64,000 nt of DNA, from NCBI RefSeq assembly GCF_014773435.2, contig NZ_JACXAG020000009.1, positions 1-64,000 of the forward strand. The letters are read 5' to 3'. This document shows positions 42,809 through 52,395 of the stretch, in pieces. The notes below the pieces were generated by a model, which saw only the letters and a list, made by a program, of their open reading frames with translations, was not told the origin of the DNA and made no database searches. The stretch's first letter is position 1. Each line of letters begins with the position of its first letter. The position numbers and the translations under genes were made by a program. The stretch is from Polycladospora coralii. Its GTDB lineage: Bacteria; Bacillota; Bacilli; Thermoactinomycetales; Thermoactinomycetaceae.

Positions 42809-45406
42809 ATGACACAAGATCATGCGGATCACTACATTGAGGAAGCAAAAACGGAAAAGAACCATTTCATCCCTTGGTGGAAAGAAAACAAAGCAAAAAG
42901 AGCACTCCCCGCTCAAATTGTGAAAAAAATAAAGCAATACCATCCTGACGCGATTACAGATTGCTTACAACTCGCTTATGCGTCCATCACAACATATGAA
43001 ATTTTTAACGAGCAAACCAACTCCTATGATCCATATACATTCTACTCTGATTATACAAAAGAAGATGGATCATGGTTATGGACGCTATATCTCATGGAAG
43101 ACCCTCTTGCCAAACAGGCAATCTTAGCACTATTGAAAAGCTACAGCCATGATGAATTACCGATAAATGATTGGTTCCAAGAAATCATGGCTACATACGA
43201 ATATTCAGATCAGGTAAGGCGCCGTTATGTATCGCTCACAAAATCTCACATAGACAAACTCAGAAAAGATAGTCAATCCTATCTCTTCATTCCTTTCTCA
43301 CAAAAATTTTTCCGCTATATAAAGGCCATTTATAAACGATCTGAATTGATTAAAGATCGGGCAGTGTGGGCACAGCTCACCTATCATTTTGATAGTGAGA
43401 AAAATGATGAGTACAGTTCTTCTACCTATTCGCATCAAACGAAGCATTATTTACAACGTCGTTCATGGCGAACACTACGTCAATTGGGGAAGTCTGCGTC
43501 ACCTGAATACGTCGAATACGCCACTGACTTACTTCTACACTACCGATCAAATGACTTTAGATGGGTATATGATCGCGATCCAGATACAAATGAATACATG
43601 CGTTACTGTGCTGGACTCCATTTATGGGTACTGAATCATATCCTTTACCATCATAGTGAGCACATTACCTACAAGCTAGGTCAAACTTGGAAACGAATCC
43701 AAAAACCAAGGCCTTTTACAGCGCCTTTCGGAGATTTCACACAGGAAGAAGCTTTTCCCTCATTGTGGAAGAAAAGACCAGATTTATTATTTCGCTTATT
43801 AACAGAAAGTGATGTTTCAGTCATTCAAGAATTTGCAGCCAAAAACTTGTGGCACCATCAGCAAGTGTTTTTAAAAGACCTTTCGGATGAGACAATCACA
43901 CAGCTTGTACAAAGTAATGATAAAATCCCCAATCGTTTAGGCCTGTTTTTACAATTAGATCGGCTAGAACAGGAATCTGCTATATACTTCAATCAAATCG
44001 AGCACTATATTTTTCTGTCTGGTAATCCCGATCAACATCGCAATATTTATTTATATCTCCAACTGCGCTCAAATCAATGGAGTACGATAACACGTACACA
44101 ATTCGCACAAAAATTGCTACATCGTCCCTTTGAAAACACAAATCGAGATGTTGTAGAGATCATTCATCAAATTCTTGCAGGTCCACTCTTTGAAATACTT
44201 CCTTTGTCTGTAGACTTTGACTTGGTGACGAAATGGTTCAGTCTGTATCAAGCTTGCTCACGCCATTGGGATAAGAGATATTTTTTGGACATTGTCACAC
44301 TGTTGATTCCCCATCTTAACCCACAACGTGAACACATAGCAGGAGATCAACTACTTCCCTTTTTACGTGCCGAAAATGATCCATTACGCTATGCAACGCG
44401 TCAGCTCTTACAAACCCAATTTGCGGCACTACAGTTGGATGAGCGCTTTTTGGCCGATCTAGTAACCACGAGTGATATCGAAGAACAAACTTTTGCTATT
44501 CAATTTCTACAAGATAAAATTTTGTGGCTAATTCCTTTAGCTGAACATCTGTTGTCCCTCCTATGGGTTCGAATGCTACGCTCTGATATTGAAAAAAGTA
44601 CACGCCAATTTATCCGCGATCAAATCCTAGGTGATCTGCTCATACATGAACTAAATCGTATTCCTTTATGCAAAATCGTTACATTGCTGGAAAGTGATGA
44701 TGTAGAAAATCAAACTTTTGCAGGAAAAGTCCTGCTACAACTTGAACTGGATGCTACTTCATTTACACCCGATGAACTCTTACGCATAGCACATAATCCT
44801 ATCATGGCATTACGTCAACAATCCTACCATTGGATTCAAAAGCGAAGCCAAGACCTTGAAGATAGTTGGTGGGTAAACTTGGCAGAAACGGATTGGGACG
44901 ATACACACGACTGGGCACTCTCGTATATTGAACAATACCAGCATATCTCCAACAATATCCTATACGGATTACTTGATACATCCCGTCAAGATATCCAATC
45001 TTTTGCCTTTCGATTAATTGAGCAACATCGAGATCAATTGGACATGGAACAACTTATGCTACGAACAAGTGAAAGCCCCTATCTTCATGTACAAGCTTAC
45101 GCTCTTCAGTTAGCAGTTCAGATCACTTGGAATGAAGCAAAACTAAATCGATGTCTTCACTTTTTCCGCACCTTATTGTTAAAAGTAAATCAGGGACGGA
45201 AAGCAAAGCAAAAAACCTATCAGTTGCTTCTACAGATTGGAAAACAAAGTGAAGAGATGGCCCAAACCGTATGCCATTTACTAATGGAAATGTCCCACAG
45301 TAACAGTCAACATGAGTTTGAAACAGTCTTACATTCACTTATCCAGCTATCTGTACAGTTTCCAGAATTAGCAGATCAATTCTCGTTAGATATGGAGGAC
45401 ATGTAG
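42809..45406 (+). CDS. Retron-associated helical-repeat (HEAT/ARM-like) protein
   Basis: The protein has 865 residues. AAGGAGGTTATC precedes the ATG. It is almost wholly alpha-helical, with repeating hydrophobic helix pairs, clearest from about residue 330 on. Examples are LLFRLLTESDVSVIQEFAAKNL, ENDPLRYATRQLLQTQF, VTLLESDDVENQTFAGKVLL and LDTSRQDIQSFAFRLIEQ, which look like HEAT or armadillo units. No nuclease or ATPase motif is visible. Its stop is followed directly by the next ATG. In retrons of the ARM + WH-SWIM class this protein is thought to be part of the effector or its sensor. Its action is unknown. Confidence 0.8.
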   Translation: MTQDHADHYIEEAKTEKNHFIPWWKENKAKRALPAQIVKKIKQYHPDAITDCLQLAYASITTYEIFNEQTNSYDPYTFYSDYTKEDGSWLWTLYLMEDPLAKQAILALLKSYSHDELPINDWFQEIMATYEYSDQVRRRYVSLTKSHIDKLRKDSQSYLFIPFSQKFFRYIKAIYKRSELIKDRAVWAQLTYHFDSEKNDEYSSSTYSHQTKHYLQRRSWRTLRQLGKSASPEYVEYATDLLLHYRSNDFRWVYDRDPDTNEYMRYCAGLHLWVLNHILYHHSEHITYKLGQTWKRIQKPRPFTAPFGDFTQEEAFPSLWKKRPDLLFRLLTESDVSVIQEFAAKNLWHHQQVFLKDLSDETITQLVQSNDKIPNRLGLFLQLDRLEQESAIYFNQIEHYIFLSGNPDQHRNIYLYLQLRSNQWSTITRTQFAQKLLHRPFENTNRDVVEIIHQILAGPLFEILPLSVDFDLVTKWFSLYQACSRHWDKRYFLDIVTLLIPHLNPQREHIAGDQLLPFLRAENDPLRYATRQLLQTQFAALQLDERFLADLVTTSDIEEQTFAIQFLQDKILWLIPLAEHLLSLLWVRMLRSDIEKSTRQFIRDQILGDLLIHELNRIPLCKIVTLLESDDVENQTFAGKVLLQLELDATSFTPDELLRIAHNPIMALRQQSYHWIQKRSQDLEDSWWVNLAETDWDDTHDWALSYIEQYQHISNNILYGLLDTSRQDIQSFAFRLIEQHRDQLDMEQLMLRTSESPYLHVQAYALQLAVQITWNEAKLNRCLHFFRTLLLKVNQGRKAKQKTYQLLLQIGKQSEEMAQTVCHLLMEMSHSNSQHEFETVLHSLIQLSVQFPELADQFSLDMEDM

Positions 45407-47059
45407 ATGCAGTTTACACAGATGTATGCCAAATCGAGTGGCGTTCGATATGACGGAAACCGAACACAAATTGATTTTGCGCCTGATTTAGGTCGTGAGC
45501 CCACATTTTTCAAAGGAAAAATAATTGACATTATCCGTTATCGAGACGCCATGATTGCCCTACGAGATGTGGTCGTATCTGATCTCAATTACAAGCCCAA
45601 AGATCATAGCGCTTATCAAGAGTGGGTACAAGAACAATATTTGACTGATATTGCCGATATCCTCCACGCACGCGATGCGAAACAGGCAGCTTATGCACAA
45701 CAAATCAACAAGTTACAGGCACAACTTAAGATCATGCGTCAGAAAAAAAGAAAGCGTGACGATGGTTATTACAAAGCACAAAGAAGGTATTTCGATTGGT
45801 TATACCACCACGATCCAGACGCATGGATGGTTTTAGATCCTGTGATTACAGTAGCACCTGATCAAGTTTTCTTTGAAGCCTTTTCACTTGATGAATCATC
45901 CTATGGGCGGTTAGCGGTACATGAATCTCAGTTTACAGAAGTTACAGCATTTCAGTATGGAACAACCAACATCGATTTTTCTGATCATCTACTTGACGAG
46001 TTACAACGTATGCGAAGCTATCGACCTACTGTATTTCAAATCGATCCAAGCGGATTTGAAGTGGCAACAGAAAAGCGGGAGGTGTATAAGGAGAAAAAAA
46101 TCGATGTTCCTGAAAGTTGGGTGCGTGGTTTCTTACAAGTCCAATCTGCAATGAATCTCCCCATGGATACATTTACGATACAACCGATTGATATGTATAA
46201 CTTATGCACCTTCTTACGTCGCAATCGCGAAAAAAAAGGGCCACGCTCACTCAAGTACGTACTATCACCAGGACAACCTGTACATGTTGTGATTGAACCA
46301 TGGGATGAAGTACTTTCCTTTAGAGATTCTGTCTATACAGGGACGGAAAGCAAAGAAATTCGTGTATGGGGCCGAAGACGCCTTCATTTAATGGAGAAAT
46401 TATTGCCGCTTACACAAACCATCACGGTCCATTTGCTTGGTAATGGGATGCCTAGCTTTTATGTTTTAGATCTTGGTAGTCTAAGTTTTACGCTTGGTTT
46501 ATCCGGTTGGACACGTAATGATTGGGCGGATGCGGGCCACTTTGATCTCATGATTGGTAAAGCAAGTCCAGTCACTTCGACAGATCGCATGGCTGTATTT
46601 AAAGCTTTAAAAAAGATAAAAACCGCCACCCCTAGTTTGTTAGCACATCAAACTCAGCTATCAGAGCTCGTTGTTCAAAGTAGCTTGCGACAATTATGCG
46701 AATCCGGAAAAGTAATGTTTGATATTGAGGTCGGCAAGTATCGCTTGCGAGAACTTACACAAGAGCCGATCACCTTTAAAGAACCACTTCCAAAAAACCC
46801 ACGCGAAACCAAAGCAGAGAAGTGGATACAACAACAGAAGGCTACGCTTCATAGATCTACCTATACAGATCAAGGACATCTGATTTTACAAGGAAACGTT
46901 AATGAATTACATCCTCAAGTAAAGCGTGATCAGAATGGCAGAATACTAGAAGCGACTTGCTCTTGCTACTTTCATAACCAAAACCACCTTATGCGTGGTC
47001 CTTGTGAACACATTTTAGCCTTATTGCTATTACATCAAGGAGAGGAGGTACCATCATGA
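45407..47059 (+). CDS. Retron-associated winged-helix/SWIM zinc-finger protein
   Basis: The protein has 550 residues. It starts one base after the stop of the helical-repeat gene, with GGAGG inside that gene's end. The C-terminal SWIM zinc finger is C518-x-C520...C533-x-H535 (CSCYFHN...GPCEH). A winged-helix-like segment lies at about 390-450 (VFKALKKIKTATPSLLAHQT...LCESGKVMFDIEVGKYRL). The long N-terminal and middle region (including FFEAFSLDESSYGRL) matches no family I know. The SWIM and wing suggest DNA binding, perhaps to the msd DNA or to target DNA. Overlaps the RT start by 4 nt (ATGA). Confidence 0.85.
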   Translation: MQFTQMYAKSSGVRYDGNRTQIDFAPDLGREPTFFKGKIIDIIRYRDAMIALRDVVVSDLNYKPKDHSAYQEWVQEQYLTDIADILHARDAKQAAYAQQINKLQAQLKIMRQKKRKRDDGYYKAQRRYFDWLYHHDPDAWMVLDPVITVAPDQVFFEAFSLDESSYGRLAVHESQFTEVTAFQYGTTNIDFSDHLLDELQRMRSYRPTVFQIDPSGFEVATEKREVYKEKKIDVPESWVRGFLQVQSAMNLPMDTFTIQPIDMYNLCTFLRRNREKKGPRSLKYVLSPGQPVHVVIEPWDEVLSFRDSVYTGTESKEIRVWGRRRLHLMEKLLPLTQTITVHLLGNGMPSFYVLDLGSLSFTLGLSGWTRNDWADAGHFDLMIGKASPVTSTDRMAVFKALKKIKTATPSLLAHQTQLSELVVQSSLRQLCESGKVMFDIEVGKYRLRELTQEPITFKEPLPKNPRETKAEKWIQQQKATLHRSTYTDQGHLILQGNVNELHPQVKRDQNGRILEATCSCYFHNQNHLMRGPCEHILALLLLHQGEEVPS

Positions 47060-48513
47060 GTGAAGATTCAAAACCTTTGACACGTGCCGAATGGTATGAA
47101 CGTATTAAACAAGAAGGAAAATATGAAACAATTCGAAGTGATATGCTCCGTTTAGGATTTTATCAGGAACCAGAGGTATCCCCACAAAAAAAAGAACAGT
47201 GGAAACAAGAGGACGAAGCATACCAGCAATTATTACAAGAACTTCAGCAAGTCCAACTTGAAGCAGGAAAACTCCCCAAAATCAACGACCTACTTGCAGA
47301 AGCACGCCAAAAGCGAATAGCTGCCAGTAGACAAAAGCGCGTCGAACGCAAAGCGGTACGATTGAAAGAGAAAGAAGAACAGCAAGCTCATTGGCAGCAA
47401 TATAAAGCCGATCACATTATCCATCTTGGACGAGGTGTATCTGCTGGGCTCCAACAGCAAGAAACCGATGAAACACAATTAAACAAACTCGGTCTGCCGG
47501 TGCTCACTTCAAGTAAGCAGATAGCCACTCAAATCGGGCTATCACTAAGTGAATTAAAGTGGCTCACCTATCATCGTAATACCGCCACTATTTCCCATTA
47601 CCATCATTTTACGATTCCTAAAAAAAATGGAGAAAAACGGGTTATTTCATCTCCTAAGCCACTGCTACGTATTGCACAATCGTGGATTAAAGAAGCTATT
47701 CTGGATCATATCGATGTGAGTCCACACGCATTAGGTTTCTTACCGCAAAAAAATATTATGGATAATGCACGTCCACATGTAAAGAAGGATTTGATCGCGA
47801 AAATGGACTTAAAAGATTTTTTTCCTACGATTACATTTTGGCGCGTACGTGGCTTATTTCAATCTTTTGGATATAGTGAAGCCATTAGCACCTTACTCGC
47901 ACTCGTCTGTACAGAGCCGCCACGAAAAAAAGTATCATTTGCTGGTAAAGTGTATCATGTTGCATTAGGAGAGCGGCAGTTGCCACAAGGAGCTTGTACA
48001 AGCCCATCTCTAACCAATATCATTTGTAGACGTTTAGATTCCCGTATGAATGGGTTAGCAGATTCTCTTAATATGACATACACCCGCTATGCCGATGATC
48101 TTACTTTTTCCGGAACAAAAGTCAAAAACCATCACATTCGCACACTATTAAGTAAATCACGATCCATTATCACATTTGAAGGATTTCATATCAATGAAGA
48201 GAAAACACGCATTCTACGCGCTACTCAGAGACAAAAAGTTACCGGTATTGTTGTCAACAAAAAGCTGAATATTAGCCGTCAGGAACTAAGATCCTTCAGA
48301 GCATTACTTCATAACGTGAAGCGCTCTGGTTTAGTAGAAGAGAATCGAGATCAACATCCCTATTTCTGGGGTTATATTATCGGTTATGCCGGTTATATCC
48401 GAATGGTTAGGCCCGATTTGACACAGAGAATAGCCTCTGAATTAATTGAAATCGCCCAGAAGTATCAACAAGAAATCCCAGCATGGGTACATCAAACCAG
48501 CAAATCGGAATAG
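47056..48513 (+). CDS. Retron-type reverse transcriptase
   Basis: The protein has 485 residues. Seen motifs: KKNGEKRVISSPKPLL (fingers), NARPH at 237-241 (retron NAxxH), MDLKDFFP with catalytic D251, RQLPQGACTSPSLTN, YADD at 345-348, and VTGIVVN at 396-402 (retron VTG). The N-terminal about 120 residues form a charged, coiled-coil-like extension (AEARQKRIAASRQKRVERKA) that is unusual in length. It copies the msd part of the RNA at 42536-42756. Coupled by ATGA overlap to the SWIM gene. The RNA gene is 4.3 kb upstream and not adjacent as in most retrons. Confidence 0.95.
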   Translation: MSEDSKPLTRAEWYERIKQEGKYETIRSDMLRLGFYQEPEVSPQKKEQWKQEDEAYQQLLQELQQVQLEAGKLPKINDLLAEARQKRIAASRQKRVERKAVRLKEKEEQQAHWQQYKADHIIHLGRGVSAGLQQQETDETQLNKLGLPVLTSSKQIATQIGLSLSELKWLTYHRNTATISHYHHFTIPKKNGEKRVISSPKPLLRIAQSWIKEAILDHIDVSPHALGFLPQKNIMDNARPHVKKDLIAKMDLKDFFPTITFWRVRGLFQSFGYSEAISTLLALVCTEPPRKKVSFAGKVYHVALGERQLPQGACTSPSLTNIICRRLDSRMNGLADSLNMTYTRYADDLTFSGTKVKNHHIRTLLSKSRSIITFEGFHINEEKTRILRATQRQKVTGIVVNKKLNISRQELRSFRALLHNVKRSGLVEENRDQHPYFWGYIIGYAGYIRMVRPDLTQRIASELIEIAQKYQQEIPAWVHQTSKSE

Positions 48514-48541
48514 GATCATGGATAAGGGAGGGACATTAAAA

Positions 48542-49042
48542 ATGCGGATCAGAAAAGCAACATTGCATGATGCACGAGGTATTAGTCAGGTTCATGTCTC
48601 GAGCTGGCGATCTACCTATCAAGGAATCGTAGAGGATTCGTACCTTGAAAATATGAAAGTAGAAGAGCGACTCCTGCTTTGGGAAACAGCGCTAGCTAAT
48701 CCTCCCTATATCATTTATGTAGCAGAAAATATAAACGGTGAAGTTGTCGGATTTGCTTGTGGCGGCCAGGAAAGATCACAAAAATATGATGCAGATGGAG
48801 AAGTGTACGCGATCTATATTTTAGAACCCTATCAGCGTCAAGGCTTAGGCAGAGCGCTCATCACAGAAGTTCGTCAGGATTTGGTCGCTGCACAATACCA
48901 TACCATGTTGATATGGGTGTTGGAGCAAAATCCTGCGCGCCCATTTTATGAAGCGCTTGGAGGAAAAGCAGTAGCAACTGAGACGCTTCAAATCGGTAAT
49001 CGGCAGTTTAAAGAAATGGCTTATGTGTGGAAGCTCAATTAA
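48542..49042 (+). CDS. GNAT-family N-acetyltransferase
   Basis: About 166 residues from the ATG of MRIRKATLHDARG, 8 nt after GGGAGGG. The same frame is open back into the RT gene but has no site there. IRKATLHDARGISQVHVSSWRSTYQGI, EVYAIYILEPYQRQGLGRALI (acetyl-CoA loop) and WVLEQNPARPFYEALGG are classic GNAT motifs. It starts 28 nt after the retron RT gene and could be read through from it. It is a widely found house-keeping type and probably not part of the retron. The substrate is unknown. Confidence 0.9.
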   Translation: MRIRKATLHDARGISQVHVSSWRSTYQGIVEDSYLENMKVEERLLLWETALANPPYIIYVAENINGEVVGFACGGQERSQKYDADGEVYAIYILEPYQRQGLGRALITEVRQDLVAAQYHTMLIWVLEQNPARPFYEALGGKAVATETLQIGNRQFKEMAYVWKLN

Positions 49043-49074
49043 AAAGAGCAGAACCTGAAGTGTTCTGCTCTTTT
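49042..49074. terminator. Bidirectional intrinsic terminator
   Basis: AAAAGAGCAGAAC (49042-49054) and GTTCTGCTCTTTT (49062-49074) pair over 13 bp, between the convergent GNAT and FAH-family genes. Confidence 0.9.
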
Positions 49075-49085
49075 CACACCTATAA

Positions 49086-50096
49086 CTATTTGGTAATCAC
49101 ATTTTTTAATACACCTAATCTTTCGACTTCTAACTCGACTTGATCACCAGGTTCAAGATAACGATGCACCTCTGTTCCTAATTCTAAAATACACCCTGTT
49201 CCTACTGTGCCTGACCCAATAATATCACCTGGAAATAATTCTACGCCTTCCGAAGCACGCTCAATCATTTGTGCAAAGCTCCAGTGTAGATCTTTCAGAT
49301 TTCCACGAGAAAGCGTTTGACCGTTTATTTTGGCCGTCATCTCAAGATCCCAATGTTCCCCAGAGCGCCTATCCTCTAAATCATCCAGCGTCACCATACA
49401 CGGACCGATTGAAGTGGCAAAATCTTTTCCTTTGGCAGGTCCTAATCCGACAGTCATTTCTCTTCTCTGTACATCACGTGCACTCCAGTCATTCAGGATC
49501 GAAAGACCTGCAATATACTGATGGGCATCCAGCCGTGAGATATCCTTTCCTCGCTTTCCGATGATACATGCTACTTCTAATTCATAATCTAAGCAATTCG
49601 TATAAGCCGGCTTTCGAATGGGTACTTCATGTCCTACCACAGATCGATGGTTTGAAAAATAAAAAACAGGAAGCTGATACCACTCTGGTATCATATCTAA
49701 TCCACGACGATGGCGCGCGGTTTTAACATGGTCTTCGAACGCATAAAAATCCCGCACACTATTGGGAATTGGAATCGGAGATAAGTACTGGGCTTCTTCG
49801 ATGTGAATCGCAATCGGTTCACCTTCTACGGATTCTCGTTCAAACGTGGTATCATCTAGCCATTGATCAATTTGGCGTAAATGCATGATATCTACAGACT
49901 CTTTTTTCATAAAGTCGAGTAAGTCATGTGGCATGTGATACGAAAAAATCATTTCTTTTTCTTGTTGTAGCCACTTTTGTGCAAATACAGCATCTACCAC
50001 ATAGTCACCTCTAATCCACCCCAGCCTTCCTCCCAACTCACCAGTAGTCTGGATATTCAATTCATCAGCTTTCACTACATATGTGACTAACTGCAT
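49086..50096 (-). CDS. Fumarylacetoacetate hydrolase family protein
   Basis: About 336 residues from the ATG of MQLVTYVVK. GGGAGGTG lies before it, so the ATG 24 nt upstream is not used. The catalytic FAH domain holds VRDFYAFEDHVKTARHRRG, DYELEVACIIGKRGKDI (metal-binding D-x-E with the earlier E), NDWSARDVQRRE, GPAKGKDFATSIGP and GDIIGSGTVGTGC. The family hydrolyses or decarboxylates beta-diketo acids such as fumarylacetoacetate or pyruvate derivatives. No aromatic-catabolism genes flank it, so the substrate is open. Cytosolic. Confidence 0.9.
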   Translation of the reverse strand: MQLVTYVVKADELNIQTTGELGGRLGWIRGDYVVDAVFAQKWLQQEKEMIFSYHMPHDLLDFMKKESVDIMHLRQIDQWLDDTTFERESVEGEPIAIHIEEAQYLSPIPIPNSVRDFYAFEDHVKTARHRRGLDMIPEWYQLPVFYFSNHRSVVGHEVPIRKPAYTNCLDYELEVACIIGKRGKDISRLDAHQYIAGLSILNDWSARDVQRREMTVGLGPAKGKDFATSIGPCMVTLDDLEDRRSGEHWDLEMTAKINGQTLSRGNLKDLHWSFAQMIERASEGVELFPGDIIGSGTVGTGCILELGTEVHRYLEPGDQVELEVERLGVLKNVITK

Positions 50097-50153
50097 GTTG
50101 AAACACCTCCCTTCTTCCAAGATATTCGATTATCAGCGAAACTCGCAAGTCCA

Positions 50154-51260
50154 TTAAACTTGAATTGTGGTTTCTTTTGGTATGGGGAGTTGCAAAGTTT
50201 GTTCTACAATTTGCGTTGTCGCATCTTGAGACAGTAGGGCTTGAAAGCGATCTTCAAATTTTCCATTTTTTCTGGTGTAAGAAAAAAACTTTTCAATTTG
50301 AACCCGAATGGTTGCTGGACGTGTCAGAAATGCGACCCGATTTTTGATTAAATATTGTTGATTGGCTTCTTCTTGACCTGGAAAAGCTTCGAATAAAAAC
50401 ATAGGCAATTGCTTTGCAATCGCCTCACTTACCGTGATACCACCAGGCTTCGTTACCAATAAATCCGCAGCAGCCATCCAATATTCCATGTCACTGCGAA
50501 ATCCTTCAATTTGAATATGATCATACGTATATTTTGATTTTAAACGATGATATAAATTGATATTATTCCCTGTCAGCACGATAAATTGGACATCTATAAG
50601 TGGCCTTAATTCTGAAACCAATTGTTCTAGCGGACCCATGCCAGTCCCACCACCCATAATTAAAACAACTGGTGGATTCGGTTTAAGACCCAACTTTTCA
50701 CGTGCGCTTTTTTTATCTATAGGTTGATAAAAAGTAGCACGAATCGGAATTCCCGTTTCATGAAGTGTAATGCCTGTTTGCCATTGTATCTGATCTGTTT
50801 GCATAGGCGAAATTAACTTTTTAGGTGTACACAGCACATTGGGCGTTTTCGTCAACCAAATCGGATGCAATTCATAATCTGTCACAACAGCCACCGTAGG
50901 CAAACATTGATAAGCACTGGGGCAAACCATTAATCCAAATGGATGCGTGGTAATAATGCGTGTAGGGTTAACTTTAGTAAAGATTTCCATCATTTTTTTA
51001 CGCACTGTCCAGCCTATCTTCTCAATTAATTCACTAGAAACATATCGCACCACACGTGATTGATGCGTCCAGTCATACAAAACGTGATAGATAGATGGAA
51101 ATTTGCTAAGCATACCGTGATAGCCAGATTGTAGAAGAGGATGTAATGTACCCGGTATCAACTCAAGTATATCTTGTGTTACTGCCTCTACTTGGGTACT
51201 CGTGTGTAAATGGGATTGAATCGCATGCGCTGCAGCATTATGTCCGGTTCCAAATCCCAT
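50154..51260 (-). CDS. ugtP: UgtP/MGDG-synthase-like glycosyltransferase (GT28)
   Basis: 368 residues counted from the first ATG. The order GFGTGHNAAAHAI, VVTDYELHPIWL, VVLIMGGGTGMGPLEQL and LLVTKPGGITVSEAIAKQLP is that of processive diacylglycerol beta-glucosyltransferases, which make glycolipids and the lipoteichoic-acid anchor at the membrane. The start is a problem. The first beta strand of the fold (KIERILILTMGFG) lies upstream of this ATG. The nearest ribosome site (GGGAGGAGGAG, 51291-51300) fits a start about 51284, where the codon is ATC. Either a non-AUG start is used or the start codon is mutated. Confidence 0.8.
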   Translation of the reverse strand: MGFGTGHNAAAHAIQSHLHTSTQVEAVTQDILELIPGTLHPLLQSGYHGMLSKFPSIYHVLYDWTHQSRVVRYVSSELIEKIGWTVRKKMMEIFTKVNPTRIITTHPFGLMVCPSAYQCLPTVAVVTDYELHPIWLTKTPNVLCTPKKLISPMQTDQIQWQTGITLHETGIPIRATFYQPIDKKSAREKLGLKPNPPVVLIMGGGTGMGPLEQLVSELRPLIDVQFIVLTGNNINLYHRLKSKYTYDHIQIEGFRSDMEYWMAAADLLVTKPGGITVSEAIAKQLPMFLFEAFPGQEEANQQYLIKNRVAFLTRPATIRVQIEKFFSYTRKNGKFEDRFQALLSQDATTQIVEQTLQLPIPKETTIQV

Positions 51261-51284
51261 AGTTAATATTAAGATTCGTTCGAT

Positions 51285-51603
51285 TTTAAACTCCTCCTCC
51301 CATTCTAACCAGCTGAAATTCTATCCGGAATACTTACGGTGTTTAATATCATACGTGTCGATTAGCATGATTTACCCATACTAGCATATTATGATCGAAG
51401 CAGACACCCCACCTTGTCCTATCATCAATTTTATATGCTATATTTATCCAATTAATGAGAGATCTCTCCATCAAATAGGCTTATACAACTTTACCTATCA
51501 TCCCCATAAATGGATCATTTAATAATCTGAGTCTCCTAGTCGTCTCTTTATTTTACACATTGTCACTGATCTTAGCAAAACTTAATCTTTTTGCTCCACA
51601 CAC
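51285..51603. other. Intergenic region upstream of ugtP
   Basis: No gene is seen. It must hold the ugtP promoter on the minus strand. A 12-bp palindrome GAGAGATCTCTC lies near 51455-51467, and its role is unknown. Confidence 0.4.
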
Positions 51604-51646
51604 AAAAGAGCCCATCTCCCTTTTAAAGGGTAAGATGGACTCTTTT
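51604..51646. terminator. Terminator of sodA
   Basis: AAAAGAG-CCCATCT pairs with AGATGG-CTCTTTT-type arms (51604-51646), with T-runs on both sides. It lies 13 nt after the sodA stop on the minus strand. Confidence 0.8.
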
Positions 51647-51658
51647 TAAATCTCTCTC

Positions 51659-52276
51659 TTATCCGCGTGCTGCTAGATAACGCTTATTTACTTCATCCCA
51701 ATTTACCACGTTCCAGAATGCTTCAATATAAGCTGGACGCTTGTTTTGATAGTTTAGGTAATAGGCATGCTCCCACACATCTAAGCCTAACACTGGAGTA
51801 TTACCTTCCATAAGTGGGCTATCTTGGTTAGGTGTGCTGGTTACTTCTAATTTACCATCCTTTACGATCAACCATGCCCAACCACTTCCGAAGCGTGTAA
51901 CTGCAGCATCGGTAAATAATTTCTTAAACGTTTCAAAGCTACCAAACGCTCCATTAATTGCTTCACCAATTTCTCCAGTAGGAGATCCACCACCATTTGG
52001 GCTTAAAATTTCCCAGAATAACGTATGGTTGGCATGACCACCACCGTTATTGCGTACAGCTGTACGTACGTTTTCTGGCAATGCATCCAAGTTGGAAATG
52101 AGCTCCTCAATTGAATTCGCCTTGATGTCAAGTCCTGCAATTGCACCATTTAATTTATCTACATATGTCGCATGGTGACGATCGTGATGTATCTCCATGG
52201 TAAGTGCATCAATATGAGGTTCAAGTGCTTTAAAATCATATGGTAGTGCGGATAATTCAAATGTTTTCGTTGTCAT
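51659..52276 (-). CDS. sodA: Superoxide dismutase (Mn/Fe type)
   Basis: The protein has 205 residues. The metal ligands are H30 ([13 protein letters not shown]), H84 ([10 protein letters not shown]), D166 and H170 ([13 protein letters not shown]). Gly/Gln context (GGGHANH...RFGSGWAWL) points to the Mn or cambialistic form common in Bacillales. It removes superoxide in the cytosol. GGGG precedes the ATG with ACTTAAG between. Monocistronic with its own terminator. Confidence 0.95.
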   Translation of the reverse strand: MTTKTFELSALPYDFKALEPHIDALTMEIHHDRHHATYVDKLNGAIAGLDIKANSIEELISNLDALPENVRTAVRNNGGGHANHTLFWEILSPNGGGSPTGEIGEAINGAFGSFETFKKLFTDAAVTRFGSGWAWLIVKDGKLEVTSTPNQDSPLMEGNTPVLGLDVWEHAYYLNYQNKRPAYIEAFWNVVNWDEVNKRYLAARG

Positions 52277-52395
52277 TCTTAAGTCCCCCTATGTATTCGA
52301 ATGAAATAAATCGCTTACTTTTATCCTACCCGTTTCTATTATGCTAAAAACGTGTCATTTTAGTCAACATAAATGTATAGAAAGTTGTCCGTCTG

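Noticed and set aside
48542-49042. GNAT gene as a fourth retron component
   Set aside because: It has its own ribosome site, is of a common type, and is not known from this retron class. The link is only adjacency.
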